A stretch of 64,000 nt of DNA from B33-G16 sp964611035 (GTDB lineage: Bacteria; Desulfobacterota; DSM-4660; Desulfatiglandales; B25-G16), in the NCBI GenBank assembly GCA_964611035.1, contig CAZSWT010000002.1, positions 48,762 to 112,761 of the forward strand, read 5' to 3'. Each line of letters opens with the position of its first letter. Position 1 is the stretch's first letter. Position numbers and translations under genes: made by a program. The notes beneath the pieces are model-generated. The model was given only the letters and a program-made list of their open reading frames with translations. It was not told the origin of the DNA and did no database searches. Positions 1-8,326 of the stretch are shown here, in pieces.

Positions 1-1070
1 AAACCCGGTGTTCCCCTGGCAATTACAGAAAGAGCAACATCATCGCTAATCCTTGTTTTTTTTGTGTGTACCTTTAATATGTTTTCCCGTCCCCTGACAT
101 CAGGCACCGGTACAACTACCTGCCTGTCAAATCTTCCTGGTCGTAATAATGCAGGGTCAAGTACGTCAGGCCTATTAGTGGCTGAAATAAGGATAACTCC
201 TTCATTAGATTCGAATCCATCCATTTCCACTAAGAGTTGATTTAATGTTTGTTCTCTTTCATCGTGACCCCCTCCTAATCCAGCTCCTCGATGTCGACCG
301 ACAGCATCAATCTCATCTAAGAAGATGATGCAGGGGGCATTCTTTTTACCCTGGACAAAGAGATCCCTCACCCGGGATGCTCCGACACCTACAAACATTT
401 CTACAAAATCAGAACCACTTATGCTCAAGAAAGGGACACCTGCCTCTCCTGCTATAGCCCTGGCTAACAAAGTCTTGCCTGTTCCGGGGGCACCAACCAG
501 AAGCACGCCTTTTGGGATTCTGCCTCCTAAACGGGTAAATTTCTTTGGGTCTCTTAGAAATTCTATAATCTCTTGAAGTTCTTCCTTAGCTTCTTCAATG
601 CCAGCGACATCATCAAAGGTTACCTTATTTTTTTCGTTAGTTGCCAGCCTTGCCCGGCTTTTCCCGAAAGAGAGTGCCTTGCCTCCTCCTGCCTGCATTT
701 GGCGCATAAAGAAAATCCAGACACCAATTAAAAGAAGCATAGGGAACCAGGATACAAGAATTGTCATATACCATGGAGACGCGTCATCCGGTTTTGCAGT
801 TATCTCGATCTCCTTATTGCGTAAGATTTTTATTAGCTCAAGATCCTTAGGTGCAAATGTTTTAAAGAATCTGCCCTGATTTGAGTTACCAGATATTTTG
901 TCCCCTTGAATGGTTACCTGGCTGACCTCGCCTTGTTCTACCATGTTCAAGAATTCACTATAGCTTAACTGGCCAGTCTGTTTAGTTTCTTTTTTAAAAA
1001 TTTGAAATAGCAGGATCATCATAAGGCTGATAACCAGCCAGAGAGTAAGATTTTTAGAAAATGTGTTCAA
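1..1070 (-). CDS. ftsH: ATP-dependent zinc metalloprotease FtsH (5' part, runs off window)
   Basis: Membrane-anchored AAA+ protease that degrades misfolded membrane proteins and regulatory proteins (known family role). About 356 N-terminal residues are visible. They contain an N-terminal membrane helix (LVISLMMILLF, about residues 13-23), a short periplasmic domain, a second helix near residues 105-125, then the AAA module: Walker A GAPGTGKT near 192-199, Walker B CIIFLDEID near 240-250, and the second region of homology with RPGRFDRQVV near 310. The zinc protease domain lies outside the window. The start is a TTG at 1070, chosen because a good ribosome-binding site (AAAGGAG) sits 7-8 bases upstream and the usual N-terminal helix follows at once. 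It lies downstream of tilS on the same strand, a common neighbourhood in bacteria. Confidence 0.95.
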   Translation of the reverse strand, partial: MNTFSKNLTLWLVISLMMILLFQIFKKETKQTGQLSYSEFLNMVEQGEVSQVTIQGDKISGNSNQGRFFKTFAPKDLELIKILRNKEIEITAKPDDASPWYMTILVSWFPMLLLIGVWIFFMRQMQAGGGKALSFGKSRARLATNEKNKVTFDDVAGIEEAKEELQEIIEFLRDPKKFTRLGGRIPKGVLLVGAPGTGKTLLARAIAGEAGVPFLSISGSDFVEMFVGVGASRVRDLFVQGKKNAPCIIFLDEIDAVGRHRGAGLGGGHDEREQTLNQLLVEMDGFESNEGVILISATNRPDVLDPALLRPGRFDRQVVVPVPDVRGRENILKVHTKKTRISDDVALSVIARGTPG

Positions 1071-1358
1071 CTGTGTTCTCCTTTATAATCACTTTAAAAT
1101 TTTATAGTGTCCGTTGATAGTTGTTAGTTGTCCGTGGGTTCACTTACCTGATTTTTGCTTATTACCAATTGATTTGATATAAGCACTTAATTTAGGAGTT
1201 AGTTCTTCAATCAATTTCTGTAATGAATTTATCTCTGTTTCAGATAACAGTTTTCTTTTATATGCCCTTCTAAGCCAGTGCTTTACTTCAAAGAGAGATC
1301 CCCTTGCAATTTTAGCAAATCTCCGATTATCGGCAAAGCTACCACGTCCTGTCCCTTT

Positions 1359-1613
1359 TTACCCTGTTAAATAAGATTTGAGCCTCCTTCTTAAAAACAT
1401 CTTCCCATGAAATGTTTTCAAATATTTTTCCCTCCTTGTTGCATCTTCTTTATCAAGACACGCCTCATAGTAAATCAGCTTGAATGGCCCTTTATCCTTT
1501 GTAGATTCAACAAGTTGCTTATTTTGTTGCTCAAATCTTAGCTTGAGGTTCTTGATAAACCCTGTATAAAAATCTTCATCCTTCATGCTATGCAATACAT
1601 ATGTGTAAAACAC
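1359..1613 (-). CDS. GIY-YIG nuclease family protein (84 aa)
   Basis: Single-domain GIY-YIG protein of the UPF0213-like kind. The motif pair is FYTYVL (residues 2-7) and FYTGFI (15-20), followed by the conserved RFEQQNK helix at about 27-33 and KLIYYEACLDKEDATRRE with the catalytic-type Arg/Glu (about 45-63). Start is GTG at 1613, preceded by AGGTTAGGA. The length (84 aa) is that of stand-alone family members, which are usually predicted nucleases of unknown substrate. It fills the whole 279-bp element inserted in the four-helix-bundle gene, and its stop codon overlaps the terminal repeat. It is only distantly similar to the second GIY-YIG gene near 11.7 kb, so the two are not recent copies. 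Confidence 0.85.
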   Translation of the reverse strand: MFYTYVLHSMKDEDFYTGFIKNLKLRFEQQNKQLVESTKDKGPFKLIYYEACLDKEDATRREKYLKTFHGKMFLRRRLKSYLTG

Positions 1614-1640
1614 ATCCTAACCTCAAGCTATTTAACAGGG
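1362..1640 (-). mobile_element. 279-bp GIY-YIG element with 12-bp terminal inverted repeats
   Basis: The plus strand has CCCTGTTAAATA at 1362-1373 and its exact reverse complement TATTTAACAGGG at 1629-1640. The interval is filled almost completely by the GIY-YIG reading frame and interrupts a recognisable host gene. No clear target duplication is visible. Calling it a mobile element is an inference from the inverted ends plus the interrupted target. Confidence 0.6.
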
Positions 1641-1922
1641 CAAGTATTTGCCCCTATACTGTCTGCTGAATTTACCAGTTGTTTGCCAATTGTACCCTGA
1701 GGAAAACGGTCCCATTTTAAAACTACTCCCCATACAAAATCTGCTATTTCCTCTGCTAATTGATAAACACGAAGATTTTCAAACCCTGTCCTCGCCATAC
1801 CATTGTATCCTATCATATCTCGTTTCTAATTCAGCAACGGACAATTGACAATGATCGACTGACATTGTCTAAAATAGACAAATTATAAAAATATCATTTA
1901 AAATTTTTTAGTATAGCACATT

Positions 1923-3356
1923 TCATTCAACTTTACATCTTAAAATCCTTTTTGTTTCCTGTTTGATCTTGTATCTATCATCAATCCTTATGCCATAAAC
2001 CCACACTATATCATCATGGCTTACAAGAATAGGAATTTTTTTTCTCTCCTCCGATGGAATTTTATTATCAATAAAGATATCTTTCACCTTTTTAAACCCA
2101 TTCACACCAAGGGGTATAAATTTGTCTCCCGTTCTGAAGTTTCTTGCTCTCAGAGGCCATTTGAGCCTGTCAAGGTCAAGGAATGCCTCTTCAGGCGAAT
2201 GAGCGGACAACATGAAATCATTTTTAGATATCTCCGAGAAGGAGATTGTTTTATTGATCTCATGAATTTGAAATTTCCCCATATTATTTATAGAGTAGGA
2301 GAAATTGTGAGTTTCAATCATATCTCCTAAAGAAAATCTGAGCCTATTATATATCTTCTTTACTATAATATTTTCAGGAAGATTTACTTTGATTTGAGGT
2401 TTATCACTATTGATGAGATTTATAATAGTCTTGATATGCCCTCTATCAATCTTTTTGAGGTTTCCCTTTATTTTTTGTATTGCCTGCCTGATAATACGAT
2501 ACTGAAGAGAACATGAGATGGTATTAAAGGTGGTAAGGGAAAGGTCTAAGGAATGTTTTGAGGAATCAAAAGTTATCTTCTTCAATGCTTTCTTTGCCTC
2601 TTCATCTATAAATTGGGTTTCTTGTCTGCATAGAAATGCAAGTTCACCTAAGTGTTCGACAAGCTTTGGTTGATAGTCAAGAAGTAGTGGTAGCAACTCT
2701 AAGCGTATCTTGTTTCTTAGATACCTTGTTTCAAGGTTTGAACTATCTATTATAAAAGATTCGTCATTTTGTTTTAAATAGGTATGGATTTCATCCCTCG
2801 TTATATCTATGAGAGGTCTTATAAAACAATTTTGTCGAATTGGAGGTATTCCGGATAAACCGGTTAGCCCAGTCCCCCTTAGAAAATGCATAAGAACTGT
2901 TTCTGCCTGGTCATTCATATTATGGCCAAGGGCGAGCTTTTGGGCATGATTTTCATCTATTGTTTTTTGAAAAAATTGATATCTCATCTCTCTTGCTTTT
3001 TCCTCAATAGAGCTCGCATGTGCCTTTGTTATGTTATTTGACTTATCACAGACCAAAGCCAGGTTTAGTCTCTTCGCTAACTTGGCAACAAATTCTGTTT
3101 CTATTTCATCTTCTTTGGGTCTCAATCCATGATCAAAATGGGCAACAGTTAGACTGATATTCAAGCACTTCCTAAGTTCATAAAGGATTTTCAAAAGGCA
3201 AACAGAATCTGCTCCTCCAGATACAGCTACAATAACGCTATCCCCCCTGTTGATCATTCGATATTCAAGGATAGCTGACAAAACCTTTTTTTCAGTGGGA
3301 TGTAGGTTTAGTTTGTTGATATTTGAAATTTGAAAATTGAAACTTGAAAATGACAT
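1923..3356 (-). CDS. tilS: tRNA(Ile)-lysidine synthase TilS
   Basis: Adds lysine to C34 of the CAU-anticodon isoleucine tRNA so that it reads AUA codons (known role, essential). The PP-loop ATP pyrophosphatase motif SGGADS lies at residues 46-51, followed by the family segments HFDHGLRP, GHNMNDQAETVLM and RGTGLTGLSGI. The C-terminal TilS domain is present (RTGDKFIPLGVNGFKKVKDI). At about 477 aa it is normal for the long TilS form. I chose ATG 3356; a GTG 51 bases upstream keeps the frame but lies in a repeated TTCACGGTTCACCG tract. Even the chosen N-terminus overlaps a degenerate-word tract (TTTGAAATTTGAAAATTG), so the true start may be internal, nearer the conserved HPTEKKVLSAI. Confidence 0.93.
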   Translation of the reverse strand: MSFSSFNFQISNINKLNLHPTEKKVLSAILEYRMINRGDSVIVAVSGGADSVCLLKILYELRKCLNISLTVAHFDHGLRPKEDEIETEFVAKLAKRLNLALVCDKSNNITKAHASSIEEKAREMRYQFFQKTIDENHAQKLALGHNMNDQAETVLMHFLRGTGLTGLSGIPPIRQNCFIRPLIDITRDEIHTYLKQNDESFIIDSSNLETRYLRNKIRLELLPLLLDYQPKLVEHLGELAFLCRQETQFIDEEAKKALKKITFDSSKHSLDLSLTTFNTISCSLQYRIIRQAIQKIKGNLKKIDRGHIKTIINLINSDKPQIKVNLPENIIVKKIYNRLRFSLGDMIETHNFSYSINNMGKFQIHEINKTISFSEISKNDFMLSAHSPEEAFLDLDRLKWPLRARNFRTGDKFIPLGVNGFKKVKDIFIDNKIPSEERKKIPILVSHDDIVWVYGIRIDDRYKIKQETKRILRCKVE

Positions 3357-3407
3357 ATAAAACTCATACCTTATATTCAATCCCTTAATAATATGATAAC
3401 CGTTCAC

Positions 3408-3769
3408 GGTTCACCGTTATCCGTTGTCCGAAAGGGGAGATATTCATCTGGATCAACCCATTGTTTGGGCTGTTGATGGATTGTCTATTTAAGCGGTTCA
3501 CTGCCACTGTTGGCTTATCGGTGAACGCTTACATAATACAATAAATAAATCCCAGCTTTGACGAGGTAAATTAAATATAAGATTAAATCGTCATAAATCA
3601 AGTTTCAAGTATCAAATATACATTGACCTGTGATAGTAAGTTTTATTAAAATTCTAAAATGGTCAGGGGGTTAACAAGTAGCATTACTAAAATTTAAAGT
3701 TATAAGTAATCAAAGTCACAGAATATCAAAATAAATCAAGTTTCAAGTTTCAAGTATCAAGTCTCAGCA
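3408..3769. other. Divergent tilS/dgt intergenic region with degenerate-word repeats
   Basis: No gene seen in this 362-bp spacer. It contains CGTTCACGGTTCACCGTTAT next to TTGTCCG words (3401-3430), an imperfect GCGGTTCAC/GGTGAACGC inverted pair (about 3493-3528), and two tracts of TTTCAAGTATCAA words (3596-3617 and 3732-3766). The last tracts are inverted relative to TTTGAAATTTGAAAATTG inside the tilS start region. Confidence 0.5.
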
Positions 3770-4939
3770 ATGAATAAGGCCAAAATCTTAAAAGATATTA
3801 AACAACAACTCCGTCTTTTAGAAAAGGATAGGCTTTCTCCTTATGCTACCTTGAGCACTCAGGCTGTCAGACGAAGAGAGGAGCCAGAGATTGTTGACAG
3901 CCACAGGGAGGATTTTTCGATTGATGCAGATAGGATTCTCCATTCTTTAGCCTATTCCCGATACATTGATAAGACCCAGGTTTTCTATCTTATAAAAAAT
4001 GATCACATTACCCATCGCGTCCTTCATGTGCAATTAGTCTCCAAGATTGGCAGAACGATAGGCCGTCTTTTACGACTTAATGAGGATCTTATCGAGGCTA
4101 TTGCTCTTGGCCACGATATAGGTCATACACCGTTTGGCCACGATGGTGAGAGGTTCCTTTCAGATTTATCTCAAAAATATGGGCTGGGTAATTTTTTACA
4201 CAACGTACAAGGTGTGCGTTTTTTAGAGGCAATAGAAAGGAAGGGAGTTGGTTGGAACTTATCTCTTCAGGTTTTGGATGGCATCCTTTGTCATAATGGC
4301 GAGGTGCATAATCCTGCCTTATATCCTGATAAAGATAAAGATTTTACTCGATTGGAAGAAGATATAAAAAAGGTAATAGAGGATCCAAATGCACCTATCT
4401 GGCCTATGACAATAGAGGGATGCACCGTGAGGATGGCAGATACCATTAGTTATATAGGGAGAGATATAGAGGATGCAATCAGACTGGGTTTGATAAAAAG
4501 GAATGAAATGCCGCCGGATTGTCGCCGTATATTGGGAGAAACAAATGGAACTATTGTATATACCCTGGTTGAGGATTTAATAGCGGAAAGCCTGGAGAAA
4601 CCCTCTCTCTCATTTAGCCCTGAGGTTGCACACGCCTTAAAAAGGCTTAAAGATTTCAACCAAGAGTTTATATATACCAATCCCAAGACGAAAAGCCAAA
4701 CCGATAAGTTACTATTGATGTTTGAGATGCTTTTTAATAAATATTATAATGATCTAAAAGCAGGTAATGATAATTCAGTTATTTTTAAAGAATTTTTAGA
4801 TGGGATGTCCTCTCAGTATAGAGATACTACACCTCTTGCCATGATTGTCCGGGATTTTATCTCTGGAATGACAGATGATTATTTTTTACGCCAATGCCAG
4901 GAGAACCTCATGCCCCAGATATTATCAGGGCATTATTGA
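3770..4939 (+). CDS. dgt: Deoxyguanosinetriphosphate triphosphohydrolase-like HD protein
   Basis: Predicted to hydrolyse dNTPs, with dGTP the classical substrate, to the nucleoside and triphosphate. The HD-domain metal ligands are visible: THRVLHVQLVSKIGRTIGR (His in helix 1, about residues 81-100), the HD pair in ALGHDIGHTPFGHDGE (about 113-128), and a later conserved HNGEVHN. The preceding segment HSLAYSRYIDKTQVF matches the family signature around the nucleotide site. At 389 aa it fits the shorter dGTPase type 2 subgroup. The ATG at 3770 follows a TTTCAAGTATCAAG repeat tract without a clear ribosome-binding site, so the start is uncertain by some residues. It stands alone, divergent from tilS. 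Confidence 0.9.
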   Translation: MNKAKILKDIKQQLRLLEKDRLSPYATLSTQAVRRREEPEIVDSHREDFSIDADRILHSLAYSRYIDKTQVFYLIKNDHITHRVLHVQLVSKIGRTIGRLLRLNEDLIEAIALGHDIGHTPFGHDGERFLSDLSQKYGLGNFLHNVQGVRFLEAIERKGVGWNLSLQVLDGILCHNGEVHNPALYPDKDKDFTRLEEDIKKVIEDPNAPIWPMTIEGCTVRMADTISYIGRDIEDAIRLGLIKRNEMPPDCRRILGETNGTIVYTLVEDLIAESLEKPSLSFSPEVAHALKRLKDFNQEFIYTNPKTKSQTDKLLLMFEMLFNKYYNDLKAGNDNSVIFKEFLDGMSSQYRDTTPLAMIVRDFISGMTDDYFLRQCQENLMPQILSGHY

Positions 4940-4999
4940 AACATTTTGGAATTTCTACAACCTATTGCATAGATCTCTTAGTTTCAATGGATTTATACT

Positions 5000-5163
5000 C
5001 CAATTGTAACTTCTCTATAAGTCCGGGTAATTCCTTGCCAATGCCATTTGCCGTCATTGCGAGGAGCGGAGCGACGTGGCAATCTCATTGCTATAATAGA
5101 GATTGCTTCGCTTTGCTCGCAATGACAGAACCCGAACTTATTGAGAAGTTACCTCCAATTGGG
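5000..5163. repeat. Nested palindromic element (about 164 bp) downstream of dgt
   Basis: Outer arms: CCAATTGTAACTTCTC followed by ATAAGTCCGGGT (5000-5029) pair with ACCCGAACTTATTGAGAAGTT (5130-5150) and CCAATTGG. Inside is a second palindrome, GTCATTGCGAGGAGCGGAGC to GCTCGCAATGAC (5053-5126), of the CATTGCGAG family that recurs at 11.6-12.4 kb. It looks like one palindromic element inserted into another, and no protein is expected from it. Confidence 0.75.
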
Positions 5164-5265
5164 GCGAATGCCCCAAACTCATAGCTAAATAATAGCTATT
5201 TTTAAGCTACATTGTAACTACTTGTTACTGTTACAATTTTCTCAAATATTTTTTTCAAAAACTTG

Positions 5266-5294
5266 TTGACAAACAAATTATAAAAAAGTAGATA
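5266..5294 (+). promoter_or_regulatory. Candidate sigma-70 promoter for the liv operon
   Basis: A perfect TTGACA (5266-5271) is followed after 17 bases by TAGATA (5289-5294), which matches the -10 consensus poorly. It lies in the AT-rich gap upstream of livG with no better candidate seen. The call is positional and weak. Confidence 0.35.
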
Positions 5295-5430
5295 ACCAAA
5301 GTTAATCACTCAATTGTTGGAAAAATCCTTTTTTTTACAGTAAATATGCTCTCATTATTATACATTCCTCATAAGCTTAAAGTAGTCTTTAGAAATAAAA
5401 AATTATTAAAGATTATAGAAGAACCCAAAG

Positions 5431-5469
5431 AACCTGTTATGTAATATAATTTTACATAATAGGTTTTTT
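5431..5469 (+). terminator. AT-rich hairpin with T-tract (terminator or leader attenuator)
   Basis: AACCTGTTATGTAA (5431-5444) and TTACATAATAGGTT (5452-5465) form a 14-bp stem with one G-U pair, a 7-base loop, and a T run directly after. It is 60 bp before livG and about 490 bp after dgt, so it could end dgt readthrough or attenuate transcription from the upstream promoter candidate. Confidence 0.55.
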
Positions 5470-5527
5470 ACTTTTTATTTATCCAATTACAACAAATGTA
5501 AAAGCTAAATATGGAGGCTTAAACGGT

Positions 5528-6349
5528 ATGAACACCGCAGGTGAAGCAAAAGAAGGGGATGTTCTCCTAAAACTCGAAAATATTCATATGGCCTTTGGAA
5601 AGGTAGCTGCCTTGAATGGTGTTGACTTAGAGGTAAAAAAGGGAGAGATACATTCTATTATTGGGCCAAATGGTGCTGGCAAAACAGTGATGATGAACTG
5701 TATTAATGGCCTTTATCGCCCCCAGCAGGGAAATATTTTTTTTAAGGGACAGAAAATTAATAATCTTGCTCCTCATAAGATTGCTGCTCTTGGAATCGGC
5801 AGGACCTTCCAGAAGCTTGAGCTGTATGGTGGAATGACCGTTACTGAAAATATCAGGATGGGCTCCCACATACATCTCAAAAGTAATATCCTGAGTGGCT
5901 CTATTTATGTCGGTAATCCAAAAAGAGAAGAGATAGAAGACCGAAAATTTATCGAGGAGGAAATCATCGATTTGTTAGAGATCGAGTCTATCCGTGATCA
6001 GGTTGCACACATGCTTCCTTATGGCTCACAGAAGAGAGTTGAGCTCGGAAGGGCCCTGGCGCTCAGGCCAGAGGTTATCCTTTTGGATGAACCCATGGCA
6101 GGCTTGAACTTAGAAGAAGTTGAAGACATGGCCAGGTTTATTCTCGACATAAACGAAGAGAAACGCTGGAAGATAACCTGTGTATTAGTAGAGCACGATA
6201 TGGGTGTGGTAATGGATATCTCCCACAGGGTTCTTGTCCTTGATTTCGGCAATATGGTCACTGATGGAACCCCGGATGAGGTTGGCAAAAACCCCCAGGT
6301 TGTTAAGGCATATTTAGGTGAAGAGGATCTTTACGTAACAAGGAGATAA
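5528..6349 (+). CDS. livG: LivG-like ABC transporter ATP-binding protein
   Basis: One of two ATPases of a high-affinity branched-chain-amino-acid-type (HAAT) importer. Walker A GPNGAGKT is at residues 46-53, the Q-loop in GRTFQKLELY near 95, the signature LPYGSQKRVELGRALA at 163-178, Walker B VILLDEP at 183-189, and the switch His in VEHDMG at 223. Length (273 aa) is slightly longer than usual because of an N-terminal extension. It starts the operon; the stop codon is one base from the next start, so it is translationally linked with the acyl-CoA synthetase. That fusion of functions in one transcript suggests the cargo is an organic acid or aromatic acid rather than leucine. Confidence 0.92.
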   Translation: MNTAGEAKEGDVLLKLENIHMAFGKVAALNGVDLEVKKGEIHSIIGPNGAGKTVMMNCINGLYRPQQGNIFFKGQKINNLAPHKIAALGIGRTFQKLELYGGMTVTENIRMGSHIHLKSNILSGSIYVGNPKREEIEDRKFIEEEIIDLLEIESIRDQVAHMLPYGSQKRVELGRALALRPEVILLDEPMAGLNLEEVEDMARFILDINEEKRWKITCVLVEHDMGVVMDISHRVLVLDFGNMVTDGTPDEVGKNPQVVKAYLGEEDLYVTRR

Positions 6350-6350
6350 A

Positions 6351-8270
6351 ATGGCAGAAAAGATAGAGGTAACAAAAGACCTCACTATCCCACAAGTATT
6401 TTTAAAAAGATGCAAAGAATATGGAGCTGGAAAAGTTGCCATGAGAGAGAAGGAGTTTGGGTTATGGCTGCCTTACACATGGCAGGACTACTATGATAGG
6501 GTAAAATATCTATGCCTGGGAATGGTCAGCCTTGGACTAAAGAGAGGGGACAAGGTGGCCATGATTGGTGATAACAGGCCGGAAGGTGTCTGGGCAGAGA
6601 TGGCTGCTATGTGTGCTGGAGGCATACCGGTCTGGCTCTTTCAGGATTGTATGATGGATGAGGTCAAATATATAATAGATCATTCAGATAGCAAATTCTT
6701 GGTAGGAGAAACTCAGGAGGAGGTTGATAAGGCATTAGCCATTATGCCTGATTGCCCAAAATTAGAATACGTAATATGGGATGACCCAAAGGGGATGAGG
6801 CGCTACCATCAGCCAAATTTAAAAAGCATAATAAAGACCCAGGAGCTTGGCAAGGAGCTTGATGAGAAGGAACCGGATCTATTTGAAAAAATGATTAATG
6901 AAGGCAATGGTCAAGAAATCTGTCTCCTGTTTTATACATCCGGCACAACTGCCCTCCCTAAAGGCGCCCTTCTAACCCATTACAATATGCTGAGCATGGG
7001 TAAAAATCTCATGGCAGTTGACCCATGTTATGACACCGATGACTTTGTATCCTATCTTCCCTTTGCCTGGATCGGGGAGCAGATGATGTCCATATCCTGC
7101 GGCCTCCTGATGGGCTACACACTTAATTTCCCGGAGGAACCGGAAACATCCCAGCATAATATTCGAGAGATCGGGCCTCATGTAATGTTTGCTGCGCCAC
7201 GGCTTTATGAGGGCCTGACCCGTCAGGTCCAGGTAAAATATCTGGATTCCACCTGGATAAAGAGAAAGGCATATGAAATAGCTACAAAGATAGGGTATCA
7301 TGTAGCGGATCTAAAGTTTGAAAAGAAGCCTATTCCATGGTACTGGAACGCCCTGAATTACTTCGCTTATGCCACCATGCAGAAGAAGCTCAAGGATCAC
7401 CTTGGAATGTCGCGACTCCGACATTGTTATACGGGCGGCGCTGCAATGGGGCCTGAGCATTTTCGCTTTTTCCATGCCCTGGGTGTAAACTTAAAACAAA
7501 TATATGGCCAAACAGAGGTAGCTGGAATATCCGTTACACACAGGGATGGGGATATAAAATTTGACACGGTTGGAACTCCTATTCCTGAAACGGAGGTGAA
7601 TATCACAGAGGATGGAGAGATCATCTCCAAAAGCCCATCAGTATTTCAGGGTTACTATAAAAATGATGAAGAAACAAAAAAGACATTAACGGATGGATGG
7701 CTTCACTCCAGTGATACCGGTTTTATCGACGATGATGGTCATTTAGTTGTCTTTGACAGGACAAAAGATGTTTTGAAACTGAATGATGGCAGGCCCTTTG
7801 CCCCCCAATATCTCGAGGCCAGGCTTAAATTCAGTCCCTATGTACAGGATGCCTGGGTTATCGGGGATAAATTACCCTTTGTAACTGCTGTTATGTGTAT
7901 TGATTATTCCGTTGTTGGCAAATGGGCAGATGAGCATAAGATTAACTATACAAGTTATCCGGAACTTTCCCAGGACCCAAGGGTCTATGACCTTGTTCAG
8001 AAACAGATAGAAGAGGCCAATAAAGCGCTTCCTGAACCGGCCAGGATAAACAAATTTGTTAACCTCTACAAGGCATTTGATGCAGATGATGAAGAATTGA
8101 CCAGGACCAGCAAACTAAGGAGGGGTTTTATGGAACAGCGTTACAAGGATATTGTAGAGACCCTTTATAAGGATGCAGACACGGTCCACCTGGATATGAC
8201 AATCACCTATGAGGATGGAAGGGAACAGCCTATAAAGACAGATCTGCGTATTCAAGAGATAAAGGCTTGA
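6351..8270 (+). CDS. AMP-binding long-chain acyl-CoA synthetase (FadD15-like)
   Basis: Predicted to activate a carboxylic acid to its CoA thioester through an acyl-adenylate. The 639-aa length and gaps fit the long-chain/FadD15 group. The phosphate-binding A3 motif LLFYTSGTTALPKGA is at about residues 192-206, the adenine-binding YGQTE near 383-387, and the hinge motif GWLHSSDTGFIDDDG with FDRTKDVLKL near 447-475. Transcribed inside the liv cluster, directly behind livG (stop/start one base apart, AGGAG ribosome site). The gene order ATPase, CoA ligase, permeases, binding protein, ATPase is familiar from anaerobic Desulfobacterota that take up fatty or aromatic acids. The substrate cannot be fixed from sequence. 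Confidence 0.9.
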   Translation: MAEKIEVTKDLTIPQVFLKRCKEYGAGKVAMREKEFGLWLPYTWQDYYDRVKYLCLGMVSLGLKRGDKVAMIGDNRPEGVWAEMAAMCAGGIPVWLFQDCMMDEVKYIIDHSDSKFLVGETQEEVDKALAIMPDCPKLEYVIWDDPKGMRRYHQPNLKSIIKTQELGKELDEKEPDLFEKMINEGNGQEICLLFYTSGTTALPKGALLTHYNMLSMGKNLMAVDPCYDTDDFVSYLPFAWIGEQMMSISCGLLMGYTLNFPEEPETSQHNIREIGPHVMFAAPRLYEGLTRQVQVKYLDSTWIKRKAYEIATKIGYHVADLKFEKKPIPWYWNALNYFAYATMQKKLKDHLGMSRLRHCYTGGAAMGPEHFRFFHALGVNLKQIYGQTEVAGISVTHRDGDIKFDTVGTPIPETEVNITEDGEIISKSPSVFQGYYKNDEETKKTLTDGWLHSSDTGFIDDDGHLVVFDRTKDVLKLNDGRPFAPQYLEARLKFSPYVQDAWVIGDKLPFVTAVMCIDYSVVGKWADEHKINYTSYPELSQDPRVYDLVQKQIEEANKALPEPARINKFVNLYKAFDADDEELTRTSKLRRGFMEQRYKDIVETLYKDADTVHLDMTITYEDGREQPIKTDLRIQEIKA

Positions 8271-8326
8271 AGAGGAAGCAGTGGGCAATAAAGGGAAGGT
8301 ATAAGGACTTTGACTTATAAATACTA

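Larger units (their letters stand above)
1140..1816 (-). pseudogene. Four-helix-bundle (23S rRNA IVS-type) protein, split by a GIY-YIG insertion
   Basis: The two halves of one small protein are found on either side of a 279-bp insert. The upstream half (1816 to about 1648) reads MIGYNGMARTGFENLRVYQL and continues to KQLVNSADSIGAN. The downstream half (about 1350 to 1140) resumes with GRGSFADNRRFAKIARGS and ends in QKSGK and a stop. In intact members of the 23S-intervening-sequence/S23 four-helix family these segments are joined by a few residues (SIGAN-IAEG-GRGSF, from memory), so about three codons seem lost at the junction. After the insertion the first half reads into the insert and stops after TCPVK. 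Function of the family is not established; many copies sit in rRNA intervening sequences or intergenic elements. Confidence 0.85.
1109..1860. repeat. Inverted degenerate-word tracts bracketing the four-helix-bundle gene (cassette A)
   Basis: The left tract (about 1109-1137, GTCCGTTGATAGTTGTTAG then TTGTCCG) and the right tract (about 1834-1858, CAACGGACAATTGACAATG) are approximate reverse complements built from short related words (TTGTCCG/CGGACAA, TTGACAA). The broken four-helix-bundle gene lies exactly between them. The arrangement repeats at two further loci in the window with different words, so the tracts are read here as element ends. Confidence 0.55.

Noticed and set aside
1359..1613. 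GIY-YIG gene as a homing endonuclease inside a group I intron
   Set aside because: The insert is almost entirely the reading frame; there is no room for the intron core, and flanking reading frames do not rejoin exactly.
4894..5184. 96-codon open frame overlapping the end of dgt
   Set aside because: It is composed of the nested palindrome downstream of dgt; no ribosome site and repeat-derived peptide (RSGATWQSHC).
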